A DNA stretch of 54,561 nucleotides from Chromatiales bacterium (GCA_020445565.1 JAGRGI010000065.1:1-54561); one strand, 5' to 3'; shown: positions 1 to 8,773, numbered from the stretch's first letter. Translations and numbers: made by a program. Notes: a model not told the origin generated them from the sequence alone.

Positions 1-710
1 CCGCCCCAGCCCAACTCGTAATAGGCCCACCAGCTGCCCAAGGCAATGCCGACGGTCAGAAAAGCCCAAGCGACGGTCGTCCAGGGTCGGGACCAGCGTG
101 CCCAGGCAGAATCCAGTTTGCCGGCGATCAGCGCAGCAATGGCGAAGGCAAAGGCCACGGAAAATCCGACGTAGCCCATGTAGAGCATCGGCGGATGAAT
201 GGCGAGTCCGAAATCCTGCAATAAGGGATTGAGGTCCCTGCCCTCCTGTGGCACCGGAAAGATCCGGTCGAAGGGATTCGAGGTAAGCAGCATGAACAGC
301 AGAAAGCCGATACTCACCAAACCCATCACCGCCAGCACCCGGGCAACCATGTCATGGGGCAGCTTGCGAGAGAAGGCGGCCACCGCCACGGTCCAGCCGG
401 ACAGAATCAGGGCCCACAGCAGCAGGGAACCCTCGTGCGCCCCCCAGACCGCGGAGATCTTATAGATGGTGGGCAACGCGGAATTGCCATTCTGCGCCAC
501 ATACAGCACAGAAAAATCGTCGCTGAGGAAGGCGTTCACCAGGGCAAAAAAGGCAATCATCAAGAAAGTGAACTGTGCCCAGGCAGCGGGTCTGGCCAAA
601 TAGGCCCAGGACCGCGGGCCACTGATGGTTCCGACCAAGGGAAAAAACGACTGAACGACCGCCATCACCAAGGCGAGGATGAGTGCAAAGTGACCTACTT
701 CGGGAATCAT
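1..710 (-). CDS. ccmF: Cytochrome c heme lyase subunit CcmF, N-terminal part (runs off the window)
   Basis: CcmF is the large inner-membrane subunit of the System I heme lyase that attaches heme to apocytochrome c on the periplasmic side. About 236 codons are present and the frame stays open to base 1, so the C-terminal part lies outside. The start at 710 gives [14 protein letters not shown], the usual CcmF N-terminus, and the family motif [11 protein letters not shown] is visible near residue 100 in the predicted heme-handling region. Several hydrophobic segments follow. Its ATG overlaps the ccmE stop by 4 bases (ATGA), so it is the last visible gene of the ccmABCDEF operon. Confidence 0.95.
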   Translation of the reverse strand, partial: MIPEVGHFALILALVMAVVQSFFPLVGTISGPRSWAYLARPAAWAQFTFLMIAFFALVNAFLSDDFSVLYVAQNGNSALPTIYKISAVWGAHEGSLLLWALILSGWTVAVAAFSRKLPHDMVARVLAVMGLVSIGFLLFMLLTSNPFDRIFPVPQEGRDLNPLLQDFGLAIHPPMLYMGYVGFSVAFAFAIAALIAGKLDSAWARWSRPWTTVAWAFLTVGIALGSWWAYYELGWG

Positions 711-1174
711 TGCATCACCGTCCCGCTTTTCATGCCTTCCACCCCTTTGTTGTGTGCCGTCTTGAGGGCATCGGCAACCTCGGGCGGCATATAGTTTTCA
801 TCGTGTTTGGCCAGCACTTCGTCGGCCAGGAAAACCCCGCCCCCACTCAGCCTGCCCTTGGCAACGATACCCTGCCCCTCGCGGAACAGATCGGGCAAAA
901 TACCGCTGTAGACCACCGTCATGGTGTCGCTCTGGTCGGTCAGATCGAACTGCACGGCCAGGCTGCCTTCCTCGCGGTGTACCGAGCCATTCACCACCAA
1001 CCCGCCGACACGGATCGTCTTGTCCTGGGGCGCCTCTCCCGCCATCACCTGCGCAGGGGAGAAAAAGAACAAGAGATTCTCTTCGAAGGCATTGAGCGCC
1101 AGACCGGCGGCAGTGCCGATACCCATCAGGAGCAACAAGACCAGATACAGACGTTTTTTGCGCTTGGGCGTCAT
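707..1174 (-). CDS. ccmE: Periplasmic heme chaperone CcmE
   Basis: CcmE receives heme from CcmC and hands it to CcmF; it is anchored in the inner membrane by one N-terminal helix (about residues 8-27). The 155-residue product has the expected OB-fold length. It carries the heme-attachment signature [10 protein letters not shown] with His124 as the covalent heme-binding residue and Tyr128 as the conserved axial residue. The gene overlaps ccmD upstream and ccmF downstream by 4 bases each, which suggests translational coupling. Confidence 0.97.
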   Translation of the reverse strand: MTPKRKKRLYLVLLLLMGIGTAAGLALNAFEENLLFFFSPAQVMAGEAPQDKTIRVGGLVVNGSVHREEGSLAVQFDLTDQSDTMTVVYSGILPDLFREGQGIVAKGRLSGGGVFLADEVLAKHDENYMPPEVADALKTAHNKGVEGMKSGTVMQ

Positions 1175-1341
1175 GATTCTCTCCTGGTCCGTCTCGCCTT
1201 ACGGGCGAAATCGGCCAACAATCGACGACGATGGAGTATGGGCGCCACAACCATGACGACCAGAACGACGAAGGCTATGGCATAGGAGGTCCATACGTAA
1301 AACGCATAGCCGCCCATGTGAAGGAATTCCGTTAGACTCAT
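1171..1341 (-). CDS. ccmD: Heme exporter protein CcmD
   Basis: This 56-residue protein (MSLTEFLHMGGYAFYVW at the start) has one transmembrane helix around residues 14-36 and a basic C-terminal tail, as expected for CcmD. CcmD helps release holo-CcmE from the CcmABC complex. The start was chosen at 1341 because it overlaps the ccmC stop as ATGA and because the FLHMGGYAFYVW motif is diagnostic; a longer frame upstream is not needed. The stop likewise overlaps the ccmE start. Confidence 0.93.
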   Translation of the reverse strand: MSLTEFLHMGGYAFYVWTSYAIAFVVLVVMVVAPILHRRRLLADFARKARRTRRES

Positions 1342-2075
1342 CGGCTTTGCACCAGTTCCTGCACCCATTTGCTGTTGCGTTCGCGCTCCAGCACCTCGGC
1401 TCGGGCGCGCATCAATACCACGGCACCGAAATACAGGCCAAAGGCCAGCAGCATCACGATCAATGGCGTGCGCATGGCGGGGTCGATGGAGGGGGTGTCG
1501 AATTTCAGAATGGTGGAACCCTGATGCAGGGTGTTCCACCACTCCACGGAATACTTGATGATCGGGATGTTGACCACGCCGACGATACTGAGCACCGAAA
1601 CGGCCCGGCCGGCGTTGCGCTTGTCCTCGATCGCGCCATACAGGGCAATCACACCGAGATAGAGAAACAGCAGAATCAGCTCGGAGGTGAGCCGCGCGTC
1701 CCAGACCCACCATGTCCCCCACATGGGCTTGCCCCACAAGGAACCGGTAACCAGCGCGATGAAGGTGAATGAGGCTCCCACGGGGGCTGCGCTGATCAGC
1801 ATCACCTCGGCAAGTTTCATACGCCAGATCAGAGCGATGGCGCCGCAGACCGCCATGAAGGTATACACACTCAACGATAGCGCCGCCGCCGGCACATGGA
1901 TAAAGATGATGCGGTAGCTGTCACCCTGTTGATAGTCCGCCGGCGCCTGTACCAGGCCGCCGTAAAGCCCCCACACCATGAGCACAGCGCATAGTCCGCC
2001 CAGCCAGGGGATGAACTTGCCCGCGGTGTCATAGAAGTACCGGGGAGAACCCAGTTTGTGAAACCAAAGCCACAT
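1338..2075 (-). CDS. ccmC: Heme transporter subunit CcmC
   Basis: CcmC is the inner-membrane protein that loads heme onto CcmE. The 245-residue product is full length. It has six predicted membrane segments and the tryptophan-rich heme-binding motif WGTWWVWDARLTSE, which defines the CcmC/CcmF/CcsA superfamily. It begins 16 bases after the ccmB stop and overlaps ccmD by 4 bases. Confidence 0.97.
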   Translation of the reverse strand: MWLWFHKLGSPRYFYDTAGKFIPWLGGLCAVLMVWGLYGGLVQAPADYQQGDSYRIIFIHVPAAALSLSVYTFMAVCGAIALIWRMKLAEVMLISAAPVGASFTFIALVTGSLWGKPMWGTWWVWDARLTSELILLFLYLGVIALYGAIEDKRNAGRAVSVLSIVGVVNIPIIKYSVEWWNTLHQGSTILKFDTPSIDPAMRTPLIVMLLAFGLYFGAVVLMRARAEVLERERNSKWVQELVQSR

Positions 2076-2091
2076 CGTTACTTTTCCCGCG

Positions 2092-2775
2092 TCAGTTGAG
2101 GCTGATACGCAGCGAGGCCGCCGTTGCCAGCGGTGCCAGAGTCAAGGCCCCCACCAGCAGGGCCGCCAGCAGGGACAGATGCCCCCCGATGGGGAAGCCG
2201 GTCATGGCCGTGTCCACCGCGCCAGCGGCGAAGATCAGCAGAGGGATATACAAAGGAAACACCAAAAGTGACAGCACCATTCCCGCCCGGCGCAAACCCA
2301 CGGTCAAACCCACGCCGATGGCGCCTACCAGGCTGACGAAGGGCGTGCCCAACAGCAGGGTGATCATCAACACACCGATGCCGTCGGCCGGCAGTTGCAT
2401 CAGTACGCCCAGCAGCGGGGCAACCAGAATCACCGGGAGGCCGGTGATCAACCAGTGCGCGAGGACCTTCGCCAGTACCAGCAGGGAAATGGGGTGAGCG
2501 CTCATGAGGATCTGTTCCAGGGAGCCGTCCTCGAAATCGGAGCGAAAAATGCCATCCAGCGACAGCAAGGAGGACAACAGCGCCGCCACCCAGATCACGC
2601 CAGCCGCCAGCGATTGCAGCAGATTGGGTTCCGGGCCCACGCCCAGGGGAAACAGGCTCACCACCAGGATGAAGAACAAAATAGGATTGGCCAGTTCCGA
2701 ACGATGGCGGAAGGCCAGCAGCAGATCGCGCTTCACCAGGGTGACAAAGGCGCGGCTCATGGAAGGTGAACTCAT
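2092..2775 (-). CDS. ccmB: Heme exporter ABC permease CcmB
   Basis: CcmB is the membrane subunit of the CcmAB ABC transporter that drives release of holo-CcmE. The 227-residue product has six hydrophobic segments and the family motif FRSDFEDGSLEQ in its cytoplasmic part. The ATG at 2775 gives MSSPSMSRAF; the second ATG at 2760 (MSRAF) is an equally possible start. It follows ccmA by 13 bases. Confidence 0.95.
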   Translation of the reverse strand: MSSPSMSRAFVTLVKRDLLLAFRHRSELANPILFFILVVSLFPLGVGPEPNLLQSLAAGVIWVAALLSSLLSLDGIFRSDFEDGSLEQILMSAHPISLLVLAKVLAHWLITGLPVILVAPLLGVLMQLPADGIGVLMITLLLGTPFVSLVGAIGVGLTVGLRRAGMVLSLLVFPLYIPLLIFAAGAVDTAMTGFPIGGHLSLLAALLVGALTLAPLATAASLRISLN

Positions 2776-2788
2776 TCTTGGTTTCGTT

Positions 2789-3487
2789 TCATTCCGGCCG
2801 AAATCGGGGCTCGGAAAGGTTCAAAATCTGTACCTGGGTGTCGCTGACGTTGACCGTGTGATGCGTCGTCAAGGCTATCAGACCCCCTTCGGCGGTATGG
2901 CGTTCCAACAGTCGCTCCACATAGGCCACACCCTTGCGATCCAGCGCGGTGAAGGGCTCGTCCAGCACCCAGAGTTTTGCGCGGGCCACCAGCAGTCGAG
3001 CCAAGGCAACGCGCCGGGTCTGGCCGGCAGACAGGTTTCGCACCGGCACGTCTTCGAAGCCATACAGCCCTACTTCGTCGAGGGCCTGTTCCAGGTCGAC
3101 GCCATCGCGTGGCCTGCCAAGTCCGATGGTGACGCGCAGATTCTCCAGCGGCGTCAGTTCGCGCTTGATACCGGCCAGATGACCGACGTAGGCGATGTCA
3201 CGATGAAACTCGCCCGCCAGATCGGAGGTCGACTCCCCGCACCAGAGGATCTCGCCCGCATCGGGCAGGCGCAGGCCGCAGAGTATCCGCAGCAGGCTGG
3301 TTTTGCCGGAGCCGTTGGGGCCTTCCAGTTGCAGAATGCCGCCGCTGCGCAGCTCGAAGGAGAGCCGGGTGAACAGCACGCGATCATCACGCACGCATTC
3401 CAGATCGCGGGCCACCAGACTGGGCGGCAGATCGCCCTCCGGTCGCGGGGACGAAGGCGATTGACGTGCGGCATTGGATTGCGTCAT
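2789..3487 (-). CDS. ccmA: Heme exporter ABC ATPase CcmA
   Basis: CcmA is the cytoplasmic ATPase of the CcmAB transporter. The start at 3487 (MTQSNAARQ) gives 232 residues, slightly longer than the roughly 205 of E. coli because of a Ser/Pro-rich N-terminal extension of about 25 residues. A further upstream in-frame start would add unconvincing sequence. Visible are Walker A GPNGSGKTSLL, the signature LSAGQTRRVALARL, and Walker B LWVLDEPFTALD. It is the first gene of the ccm operon, and a FNR-type box lies about 110 bases upstream. Confidence 0.93.
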   Translation of the reverse strand: MTQSNAARQSPSSPRPEGDLPPSLVARDLECVRDDRVLFTRLSFELRSGGILQLEGPNGSGKTSLLRILCGLRLPDAGEILWCGESTSDLAGEFHRDIAYVGHLAGIKRELTPLENLRVTIGLGRPRDGVDLEQALDEVGLYGFEDVPVRNLSAGQTRRVALARLLVARAKLWVLDEPFTALDRKGVAYVERLLERHTAEGGLIALTTHHTVNVSDTQVQILNLSEPRFRPE

Positions 3488-3596
3488 GACGTGTTGGAGT
3501 ACCCGGACGGGGTCGGCTGCCCCGTTAAATCGGCGGAATGGTACCAGATAACCGGTCAAAACCGCCAAACGGCATGGCCGAAGCGGAGCGAAGCCG

Positions 3597-3610
3597 TTGA
3601 TCGTTGTCAA
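3597..3610. promoter_or_regulatory. FNR/CRP-family box upstream of ccmA inside a larger palindrome
   Basis: TTGATCGTTGTCAA matches the FNR half-site rule TTGAY-N4-RTCAA on both arms. It is embedded in a perfect inverted repeat AGCCGTTGA-TCGTTG-TCAACGGCT at 3592-3615. A FNR encoded at 16009-16761 has the matching recognition helix. The box lies in the gap between the cNMP-domain gene and ccmA, so oxygen control of cytochrome c maturation is a reasonable inference. The same repeat could also form an RNA hairpin. Confidence 0.6.
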
Positions 3611-3638
3611 CGGCTGTGGAGAGTCGGACCAGGAAAGA

Positions 3639-4121
3639 TCAGAACCGTCGGCCGGTCCGCTGGATGTAATCGGACAGTTCCTTGCTCTCCACATTCATGC
3701 GCATCAGATTGGTATGGGTAATGCAAAAAAGGCCGCGCATCACCTTGTAAACCACACGGGGGTGCGCGTCCAAGAGGGATTCGAAGGGGCCAGGCTCCAT
3801 GGTGTAAACAGTGGCGTCACTCATGGCCTTGAGGGTCGCTTTGCGGGGAGCACGGTCGACGAAAGCGCGGGTACCCGCCACTTCGCCGGGTTTCATCTTG
3901 TAGATGCTGGATTCTTTGCCGTTGGTCGTACCGACAACCGACAGTTGCCCATCGACGAGCACGAACAAGGTAGTGTCCTTGTCGCCCTCATTGACCAAGA
4001 CCTCGCCAGCCTTGAGTTTGCGAACCCCCATGACGGTGGCCAGCACCTCACACTCACCCCGCTCCAGCTCCTGCCCCAACGCCGACCTGGCCAGCAGATC
4101 GCAGTCAATCTCGATAGTCAT
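3639..4121 (-). CDS. Stand-alone cyclic-nucleotide-binding-domain protein
   Basis: The 160-residue product is a single CRP-like cyclic-nucleotide-binding jelly roll (about residues 15-125). It has the NEGDKDTTLFVLVDGQ strand pair and a phosphate-binding-cassette-like stretch GEVAGTRAFVDRAPRKATL. No helix-turn-helix follows: the protein ends after a short helical tail, so it is not a DNA-binding CRP. The start at 4121 (MTIEID) was preferred to longer starts, which run into a hairpin-rich non-coding stretch. It precedes ccmA by about 150 bases on the same strand. Which ligand it binds, if any, cannot be told. Confidence 0.85.
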   Translation of the reverse strand: MTIEIDCDLLARSALGQELERGECEVLATVMGVRKLKAGEVLVNEGDKDTTLFVLVDGQLSVVGTTNGKESSIYKMKPGEVAGTRAFVDRAPRKATLKAMSDATVYTMEPGPFESLLDAHPRVVYKVMRGLFCITHTNLMRMNVESKELSDYIQRTGRRF

Positions 4122-4240
4122 TCGAACCCTCTTTTCCGGAGGTTGAGAAATTTGGGCAAGATTGTATGCCGTGCGGAGCGGGCTGGCGAGTTTTTGGCGG
4201 GGAGTGTTAGCCCCAAGACTGTGCCGCCCATCCGCGGCAC

Positions 4241-4332
4241 GCCGGGTATCTGCTCCGGGAAACGCATGGATACTTCCGTGTAGCTTGACTACGCCTCCCC
4301 TGGCGCAGAAATTCCCTACGCAGATACCCGGC
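4241..4332. repeat. Long intergenic hairpin (13-bp perfect arms plus inner 5-bp stem)
   Basis: GCCGGGTATCTGC (4241-4253) and its exact reverse complement (4320-4332) bracket a second stem GGGAA/TTCCC (4257-4261 with 4312-4316), with symmetric 3-nt internal loops between them. A further small hairpin, GTAG-CTTGA-CTAC, sits in the centre. No convincing ORF uses this sequence. It may be an intergenic repeat, a structured RNA or the 5' UTR of the cNMP-domain gene. Confidence 0.55.
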
Positions 4333-4383
4333 ACACCGCTCGCTTCTATCAGGATGTTCGGTTTTCGTTGGGAAGACGGGTAG

Positions 4384-4409
4384 GTCGGCTTGGCTTTGCG
4401 TAAGCCGAC
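4384..4409. repeat. REP-like palindrome
   Basis: The arms GTCGGCTT (4384-4391) and AAGCCGAC (4402-4409) enclose a 10-nt loop with GCTTTGCG. This resembles the extragenic REP-type elements common in gammaproteobacteria (GTCGG...CCGAC with a loop rich in GCGNAGC). It lies between the half-TIR ORF and the cNMP-domain gene. Only one copy is seen in the window, so repeat status is inferred from its form. Confidence 0.5.
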
Positions 4410-4458
4410 TAAGGGTGTATGCGGCAGCACCGCGATGCCCGACCGGGGTAATCTCCAA

Positions 4459-4896
4459 TTACCCGGCCAGGAAGTCGAGCAGGGGTTGGTCTTTGTCGAT
4501 CCAGCGGTTCATGCAGACCAGCAGCGGTACCGGCGCATTGTCGTCTTCCAGCGCCGGGCGGACGTAGTGAGCGGCGATGCGCTTGTTGGTTTGCCAGGCG
4601 CAGTAGTCCAGGATCATCGGAACGGCACGGATGTTTTCTAGCAGTCGGCGCTCCAGCAGCCGTCTCAGTTCCACGGAGGCGATGAAATCGGATTGGAAAA
4701 AAGCCTTGCTGATGAACAAAAGGGCCAGGGCGGGTGCGGTCGCCTTTTGTTCCGTATGGCTGGTGGGGTCGATTGTGGCGGTCAACGGGAGGGGTTCCAA
4801 CCCTGGCAGGGCTGCCGATTTCAGCCCAAACGGTAACCGTGCGGACGGGGCAACATGCCCCGCCCGGCGATATTTCTGGCGGCGGAAGAGTCTCAT
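4459..4896 (-). CDS. TIR-like half-domain ORF overlapping flhB
   Basis: A 145-codon ORF whose ATG overlaps the flhB stop (ATGA). Residues 56-100 read like the second half of a bacterial TIR domain: ALLFISKAFFQSDFI, then Glu76 at the position of the TIR catalytic glutamate, then AVPMILDYCAW. The expected first half (strand A, FISY-like motif, BB loop) is absent. The first 50 residues are basic, Pro-rich and unlike TIR. It may be a decayed TIR gene, a small coupled protein of unknown role, or a chance resemblance. Nothing about phage defence can be concluded. Confidence 0.5.
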   Translation of the reverse strand: MRLFRRQKYRRAGHVAPSARLPFGLKSAALPGLEPLPLTATIDPTSHTEQKATAPALALLFISKAFFQSDFIASVELRRLLERRLLENIRAVPMILDYCAWQTNKRIAAHYVRPALEDDNAPVPLLVCMNRWIDKDQPLLDFLAG

Positions 4897-6032
4897 CCAG
4901 GGCCGGTGTACATGCTGTCAGGTACCGGCAGGTCGGTGGGGGCCGTGGGGATGTCGCCGCCGTGTAGACGGACGGCGCGTAGCTGGAAAACGTAGGCCAG
5001 GACCTGGGCGACGGCAACGTAAAGTTCCGCAGGGATTTCCTTGTCCAGTTTGGTGGAGTAGTACAGCGCACGGGCCAGCAACGGGGCGGAGAGGATTACG
5101 ATGTCGTTGTGGCGGGCCACTGAGCGGATCTGGCCGGCGATGAGATCGGCACCCTTGGCGATCACGACCGGGGCGGACATGGTGTCCGGGTCGTAGCGCA
5201 GAGCGACGGCGAAGTGCGTTGGATTGGTGACGACCACATCGGCCTTGGGGACCTGCTCCATCATACGGCGCATGGCGATCTCGCGCTGCATCTGGCGGAT
5301 GCGCCCCTTGACCTCGGGGCGGCCCTCGGTGTTTTTCATTTCGTCGCGCACTTCCTGGCGGGTCATGCGTAGCTGGCGTTGGTGATCCCAGAGTTGGAAC
5401 GGCACGTCGATAGCGACCAGAAAAAGCAGCGAGGCGGCCAGCACCAGAAATCCCCAGCCCAACAGCCAGGCGGTATGCAGCAGGGCTTGTTCCAGAGGTT
5501 CGTCACCCAGGCCGAGAAAGATGTCCCGCTCGTACCACAACCAGGCGACGCCGATGCTGCCGATGAGCAGGAACTTGGCCAGGGATTTCACCAGCTCCAT
5601 CAGCCCTTTCAGCGAAAAAATGCGGCCCAGTCCCTTGATGGGATTGAGTTTGGAAAATTTCGGCGCCATGGCTTCGGTGGAGAAGTTGCCGCCCCCCATC
5701 AGCAGGGGGCCGACGATCGCGGCCAACAGCATCAGACCGAAGAAAGGGAACAGGGCCTTCAACCCGTCAATGATGAGTCGGTCGAATTGGGTGATGATGA
5801 GACGTGGCTCGAACATCATGCCCCGCTCGATGGTCAAGCCCTGCTCCAGTATCTTCACCACACCTTCGACCAGCGGGCCACCGAGTGTGAGCATGCCGCC
5901 GGCGGAGGCCAGCATCATGATCCAGGTATTGAGTTCACGGGAACGCGCGACCTGGCCCTTTTTTCGGGCGTCGTCGCGCTTTTTCTGGGTAGGTTCCTCT
6001 GTGCGTTCTTGTCCGCTGTCGGGTTCAGCCAT
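4893..6032 (-). CDS. flhB: Flagellar export switch protein FlhB
   Basis: FlhB gates the flagellar type III export apparatus and switches substrate class after autocleavage. The 379-residue product has the KKRDDARKKGQVARS basic N-terminal segment, four membrane helices between about 35 and 210, and the autocleavage motif NPTH at 270-273 in the cytoplasmic domain. It is the last gene of the fliLMNOPQR-flhB run, 101 bases after fliR, with a clear GGAGG-type ribosome site. flhA does not follow here. Confidence 0.97.
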   Translation of the reverse strand: MAEPDSGQERTEEPTQKKRDDARKKGQVARSRELNTWIMMLASAGGMLTLGGPLVEGVVKILEQGLTIERGMMFEPRLIITQFDRLIIDGLKALFPFFGLMLLAAIVGPLLMGGGNFSTEAMAPKFSKLNPIKGLGRIFSLKGLMELVKSLAKFLLIGSIGVAWLWYERDIFLGLGDEPLEQALLHTAWLLGWGFLVLAASLLFLVAIDVPFQLWDHQRQLRMTRQEVRDEMKNTEGRPEVKGRIRQMQREIAMRRMMEQVPKADVVVTNPTHFAVALRYDPDTMSAPVVIAKGADLIAGQIRSVARHNDIVILSAPLLARALYYSTKLDKEIPAELYVAVAQVLAYVFQLRAVRLHGGDIPTAPTDLPVPDSMYTGPG

Positions 6033-6133
6033 GGGTTCGGGCCACCTCCTCGGCTACGCGCTGTTCGCGGTGGGCATCGCAACGCCTCTGCCCACCGGAC
6101 AAGCCAACCGGAACGCTGAAAGTCTCTCCAAGA

Positions 6134-6919
6134 TCATGGCGGCGGACGCAGACCAAGATTGTCGATCATCATCTGGAAAGCATCGTTCAACAGACTGCTG
6201 AAATGCTCTTCCACGTTCGGTAAAGTCGCCCAAAGAATCCAAAACCCCAACAGCATGGTGACGGGAAAACCGACAGCGAAGATATTCAATTGCGGAGCCG
6301 CTCGCGTCACCACACCGAAAGTCAGATTCACCACCAGCAAGGCGACGACCGCGGGCAAGGCCATCAACAACCCGCCGGCGAAGACCTGCGACCCCCAGGC
6401 GACGATACTCCAGAGATCGTTGCGGGTGAGCCCGTCAACAGCCACGGGCATGGCGCGGAAGCTGTCCGCCACCAGATAGAAAAGCACCAGATGGCCGTCC
6501 AGCATCAGGAACGAAAGCGTAACGATGATGACGAAATATTGGGACACCACCGGCACCTGCACACCGTTGGCCGGGTCGACCATGGAAGCGAATCCCAGGC
6601 CCATGCTGTAGGCAATGACCTGACCGCCGAAGGAGACAGCAGCAAACACCAGTTGCAGCAGAAACCCCATCAACAAACCTATGCCGAGCTGTTGCAGGGT
6701 GATCATCATACCGGGGCCGCTGAAGGGCTCTACCGCTGGAGCCTGGGGCAGATTCAGCGCAACGGACCAGGTGAGTATCAGCGCGACGATTACCCGTACC
6801 CGAGCCGGCATCAGCCTGCCACTGAACACCGGCATGGCCATCAGCATGGCGCCGATGCGCAGAAACGGCCAGAAGAAGGTGCCGACCCAGGCGGCGATTT
6901 CGGCGCTGCTGAGCTCCAC
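6134..6919 (-). CDS. fliR: Flagellar export gate protein FliR
   Basis: FliR is a membrane component of the FliPQR export gate. The 261-residue product has about six hydrophobic segments and the FliR-typical MPVFSGRLMPARVRV near residue 30, followed by GFASMVDPANGVQVP in the middle. It starts with GTG at 6919, 4 bases after the fliQ stop. Confidence 0.95.
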   Translation of the reverse strand: MELSSAEIAAWVGTFFWPFLRIGAMLMAMPVFSGRLMPARVRVIVALILTWSVALNLPQAPAVEPFSGPGMMITLQQLGIGLLMGFLLQLVFAAVSFGGQVIAYSMGLGFASMVDPANGVQVPVVSQYFVIIVTLSFLMLDGHLVLFYLVADSFRAMPVAVDGLTRNDLWSIVAWGSQVFAGGLLMALPAVVALLVVNLTFGVVTRAAPQLNIFAVGFPVTMLLGFWILWATLPNVEEHFSSLLNDAFQMMIDNLGLRPPP

Positions 6920-6923
6920 GACG

Positions 6924-7193
6924 CTAACCGATGATGTGCGGAATGTTTTCCATCAGCCGGATGGTGAATTCCATGATCAGGTTAAGCATCCACGGCCCCA
7001 CCAGGAGCAGCACCACCACCACCACGGCCAGTTTGGGAACGAAACTGAGGGTCATTTCGTTGATCTGGGTAGCCGCCTGAATCATGCCGATAAGCAGGCC
7101 GATAATCAGGGCGGCGCCCAGAATGGGACCGGCCAGCAGAACGGTGACTTCCAGTGCCTCACGGCCCACGGTGATGACGGCTTCGGCGTCCAC
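6924..7193 (-). CDS. fliQ: Flagellar export gate protein FliQ
   Basis: The 89-residue, two-helix membrane protein contains the FliQ signature GLLIGMIQAATQINEMTLSF between the helices. The start is GTG at 7193, preceded by a GAGG ribosome site that overlaps the fliP stop. It forms the export gate with FliP and FliR. Confidence 0.95.
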   Translation of the reverse strand: MDAEAVITVGREALEVTVLLAGPILGAALIIGLLIGMIQAATQINEMTLSFVPKLAVVVVVLLLVGPWMLNLIMEFTIRLMENIPHIIG

Positions 7194-7203
7194 AGCGATA
7201 CCC

Positions 7204-7935
7204 TCAGATGTAGTAGCTGGTGGCCAGGGTGCCCATGATCAGCCCCCAGCCATCCACCAACACAAACAGCATGATCTTGAACGGCAACGATATGATCAGC
7301 GGCGAAAGCATCATCATGCCCATGGACATCAGCACGCTGGCCACCACCAGATCGATCACCAGAAAAGGAATGAACATCAGGAAACCGATCTGAAAGGCAG
7401 TTTTCAATTCGCTGGTGACAAAGGCTGGCAGCAACAGGGAAAACGGCACCTGCGAAGGATCGGCAATCGGGCCGTGATTGGAGATGTCGGCGAACAATTC
7501 CAGATCGGACTCCCGAGTCTGATTGAGCATGAACTGACGGATGGGCACCGAGGCACGCTCCAGTGCCTCGCCGGCCTGGATCTGTTCGTTCAAGTACGGT
7601 TGCAGTGCCTGGGTGTTGAGTTCATCGAACACCGGCACCATGATGAAAAAGGTCAGGAAAAGCGCGAGGCCGATGAGCACCTGGTTGGAAGGTGTCTGTG
7701 CCGTCCCCAGGGCCTGACGCACGATGGCCAAAACGATGACGATGCGGGTGAAGGAAGTCATCATGATGAGCATGGCCGGCAACAGCGACAAGGCCGTCAT
7801 CACTGCCAAAATCTGGATTGTGACCGAGTAGGTCTGGCCGCCGTCCGGGTTTGTGGTGATAGTGATGGCGTCCACGCCCGGTTGCGCCAAGGCCAGGGAC
7901 GGCAGCAGCAGAAGCAGGGCAAACCAGCGCATCAT
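7204..7935 (-). CDS. fliP: Flagellar export gate protein FliP
   Basis: The 243-residue product has a cleavable signal peptide (first 18-20 residues, [13 protein letters not shown]), as usual for FliP. The family motifs [20 protein letters not shown] near 60-80 and [18 protein letters not shown] near 185 are present. FliP pentamers build the core of the export gate. The ATG overlaps the fliO stop by 4 bases. Confidence 0.97.
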   Translation of the reverse strand: MMRWFALLLLLPSLALAQPGVDAITITTNPDGGQTYSVTIQILAVMTALSLLPAMLIMMTSFTRIVIVLAIVRQALGTAQTPSNQVLIGLALFLTFFIMVPVFDELNTQALQPYLNEQIQAGEALERASVPIRQFMLNQTRESDLELFADISNHGPIADPSQVPFSLLLPAFVTSELKTAFQIGFLMFIPFLVIDLVVASVLMSMGMMMLSPLIISLPFKIMLFVLVDGWGLIMGTLATSYYI

Positions 7936-8357
7936 GTCCCCTGCCCCTTTTTCATCGCCGTACCCAAACGCTCGGCGAAACCGCCGGCATTGACGCTCTC
8001 CACCGAGATCGGCTCGCGCAACACGTGCAAGGTTTGCACGCGACCGGGGGCGACCCCGATCAACAGCTGCTCCTCACCCACCTGCACCAACACCAATCGT
8101 TCGCGAGGGCCGAGGGAACGGCCGGCAAGGATCTTCAGCGGACCACCGGTGGCCGCGGACAAGGTGCCGCTGCGCCGGACAAACCAGGCAAGCAACAGAA
8201 TGAACAGCAAAACCACGCCCAGCCCCATCAGGGTCTGCAACAGGCTGGCGGTGCTCAGCGGCCCCACCGTGGGCGGCTTGAGTGTGGGCTCCGCAAACAC
8301 CTGCACGGAAACCGAGAGCAGGCCCGCGAGCCAGATCCATCTCCATTGGCGTTTCAT
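7932..8357 (-). CDS. fliO: Flagellar protein FliO
   Basis: FliO is a small membrane scaffold that helps FliP assemble. The 141-residue product has an N-terminal signal-like helix, a second membrane helix around 45-65 and a cytoplasmic domain with the family motif [21 protein letters not shown]. It starts 11 bases after fliN and overlaps fliP. Confidence 0.93.
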   Translation of the reverse strand: MKRQWRWIWLAGLLSVSVQVFAEPTLKPPTVGPLSTASLLQTLMGLGVVLLFILLLAWFVRRSGTLSAATGGPLKILAGRSLGPRERLVLVQVGEEQLLIGVAPGRVQTLHVLREPISVESVNAGGFAERLGTAMKKGQGT

Positions 8358-8368
8358 CTGGCGCTTTC

Positions 8369-8773
8369 CTAGGCGAGTTTTTTCACCCGCTCGGCGGGAC
8401 TGATGACATCGGTGAGACGGATACCGAATTTTTCGTTCACCACCACCACCTCGCCATGGGCGATCAATGTGCCGTTGACCAGCACATCCATGGGTTCACC
8501 CGCCAAACGATCCAGCTCCACTACCGAACCCTGGGTGAGTTGAAGCAGATTGCGTATGCTGATGTCGGTGTGGCCGATCTCCATGGACAGCATGACGGGG
8601 ATGTCGAGAATCGCCTCCAGACGAATATCGTCACGCCCTCTTTTCGGCGGTTCGTCGTCAGCGTCGGCCTCATCGTCGTCACCAAGACCATCCGCCTCGG
8701 CCTGTTCTTGCATGGCCGCGGCCCAGTCATCCATGGCATCGGCTTCGCTGATGTCGTCGTCTTCATCGCTCAT
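8369..8773 (-). CDS. fliN: Flagellar motor switch protein FliN
   Basis: FliN forms the lower C-ring of the rotor. The start MSDEDDD at 8773 gives 134 residues and overlaps the end of fliM by 11 bases, with a GGAG ribosome site in the fliM C-terminal codons. The N-terminal half is very acidic and low-complexity. The C-terminal 80 residues are the SpoA/surface-presentation domain (ILDIPVMLSMEIGHTDISIR, then VDVISPAER-like end). Confidence 0.96.
   Translation of the reverse strand: MSDEDDDISEADAMDDWAAAMQEQAEADGLGDDDEADADDEPPKRGRDDIRLEAILDIPVMLSMEIGHTDISIRNLLQLTQGSVVELDRLAGEPMDVLVNGTLIAHGEVVVVNEKFGIRLTDVISPAERVKKLA

Noticed and set aside
2504..3721. 405-codon open frame on the plus strand
   Set aside because: It lies antisense to ccmB and ccmA, has low-complexity Gln/Arg-rich translation and no family features; a GC-rich shadow.
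4241..4409. Possible retron or other RNA-based defence element next to the TIR-like ORF
   Set aside because: No reverse transcriptase or effector gene lies nearby; only a hairpin and a REP-like palindrome are seen.
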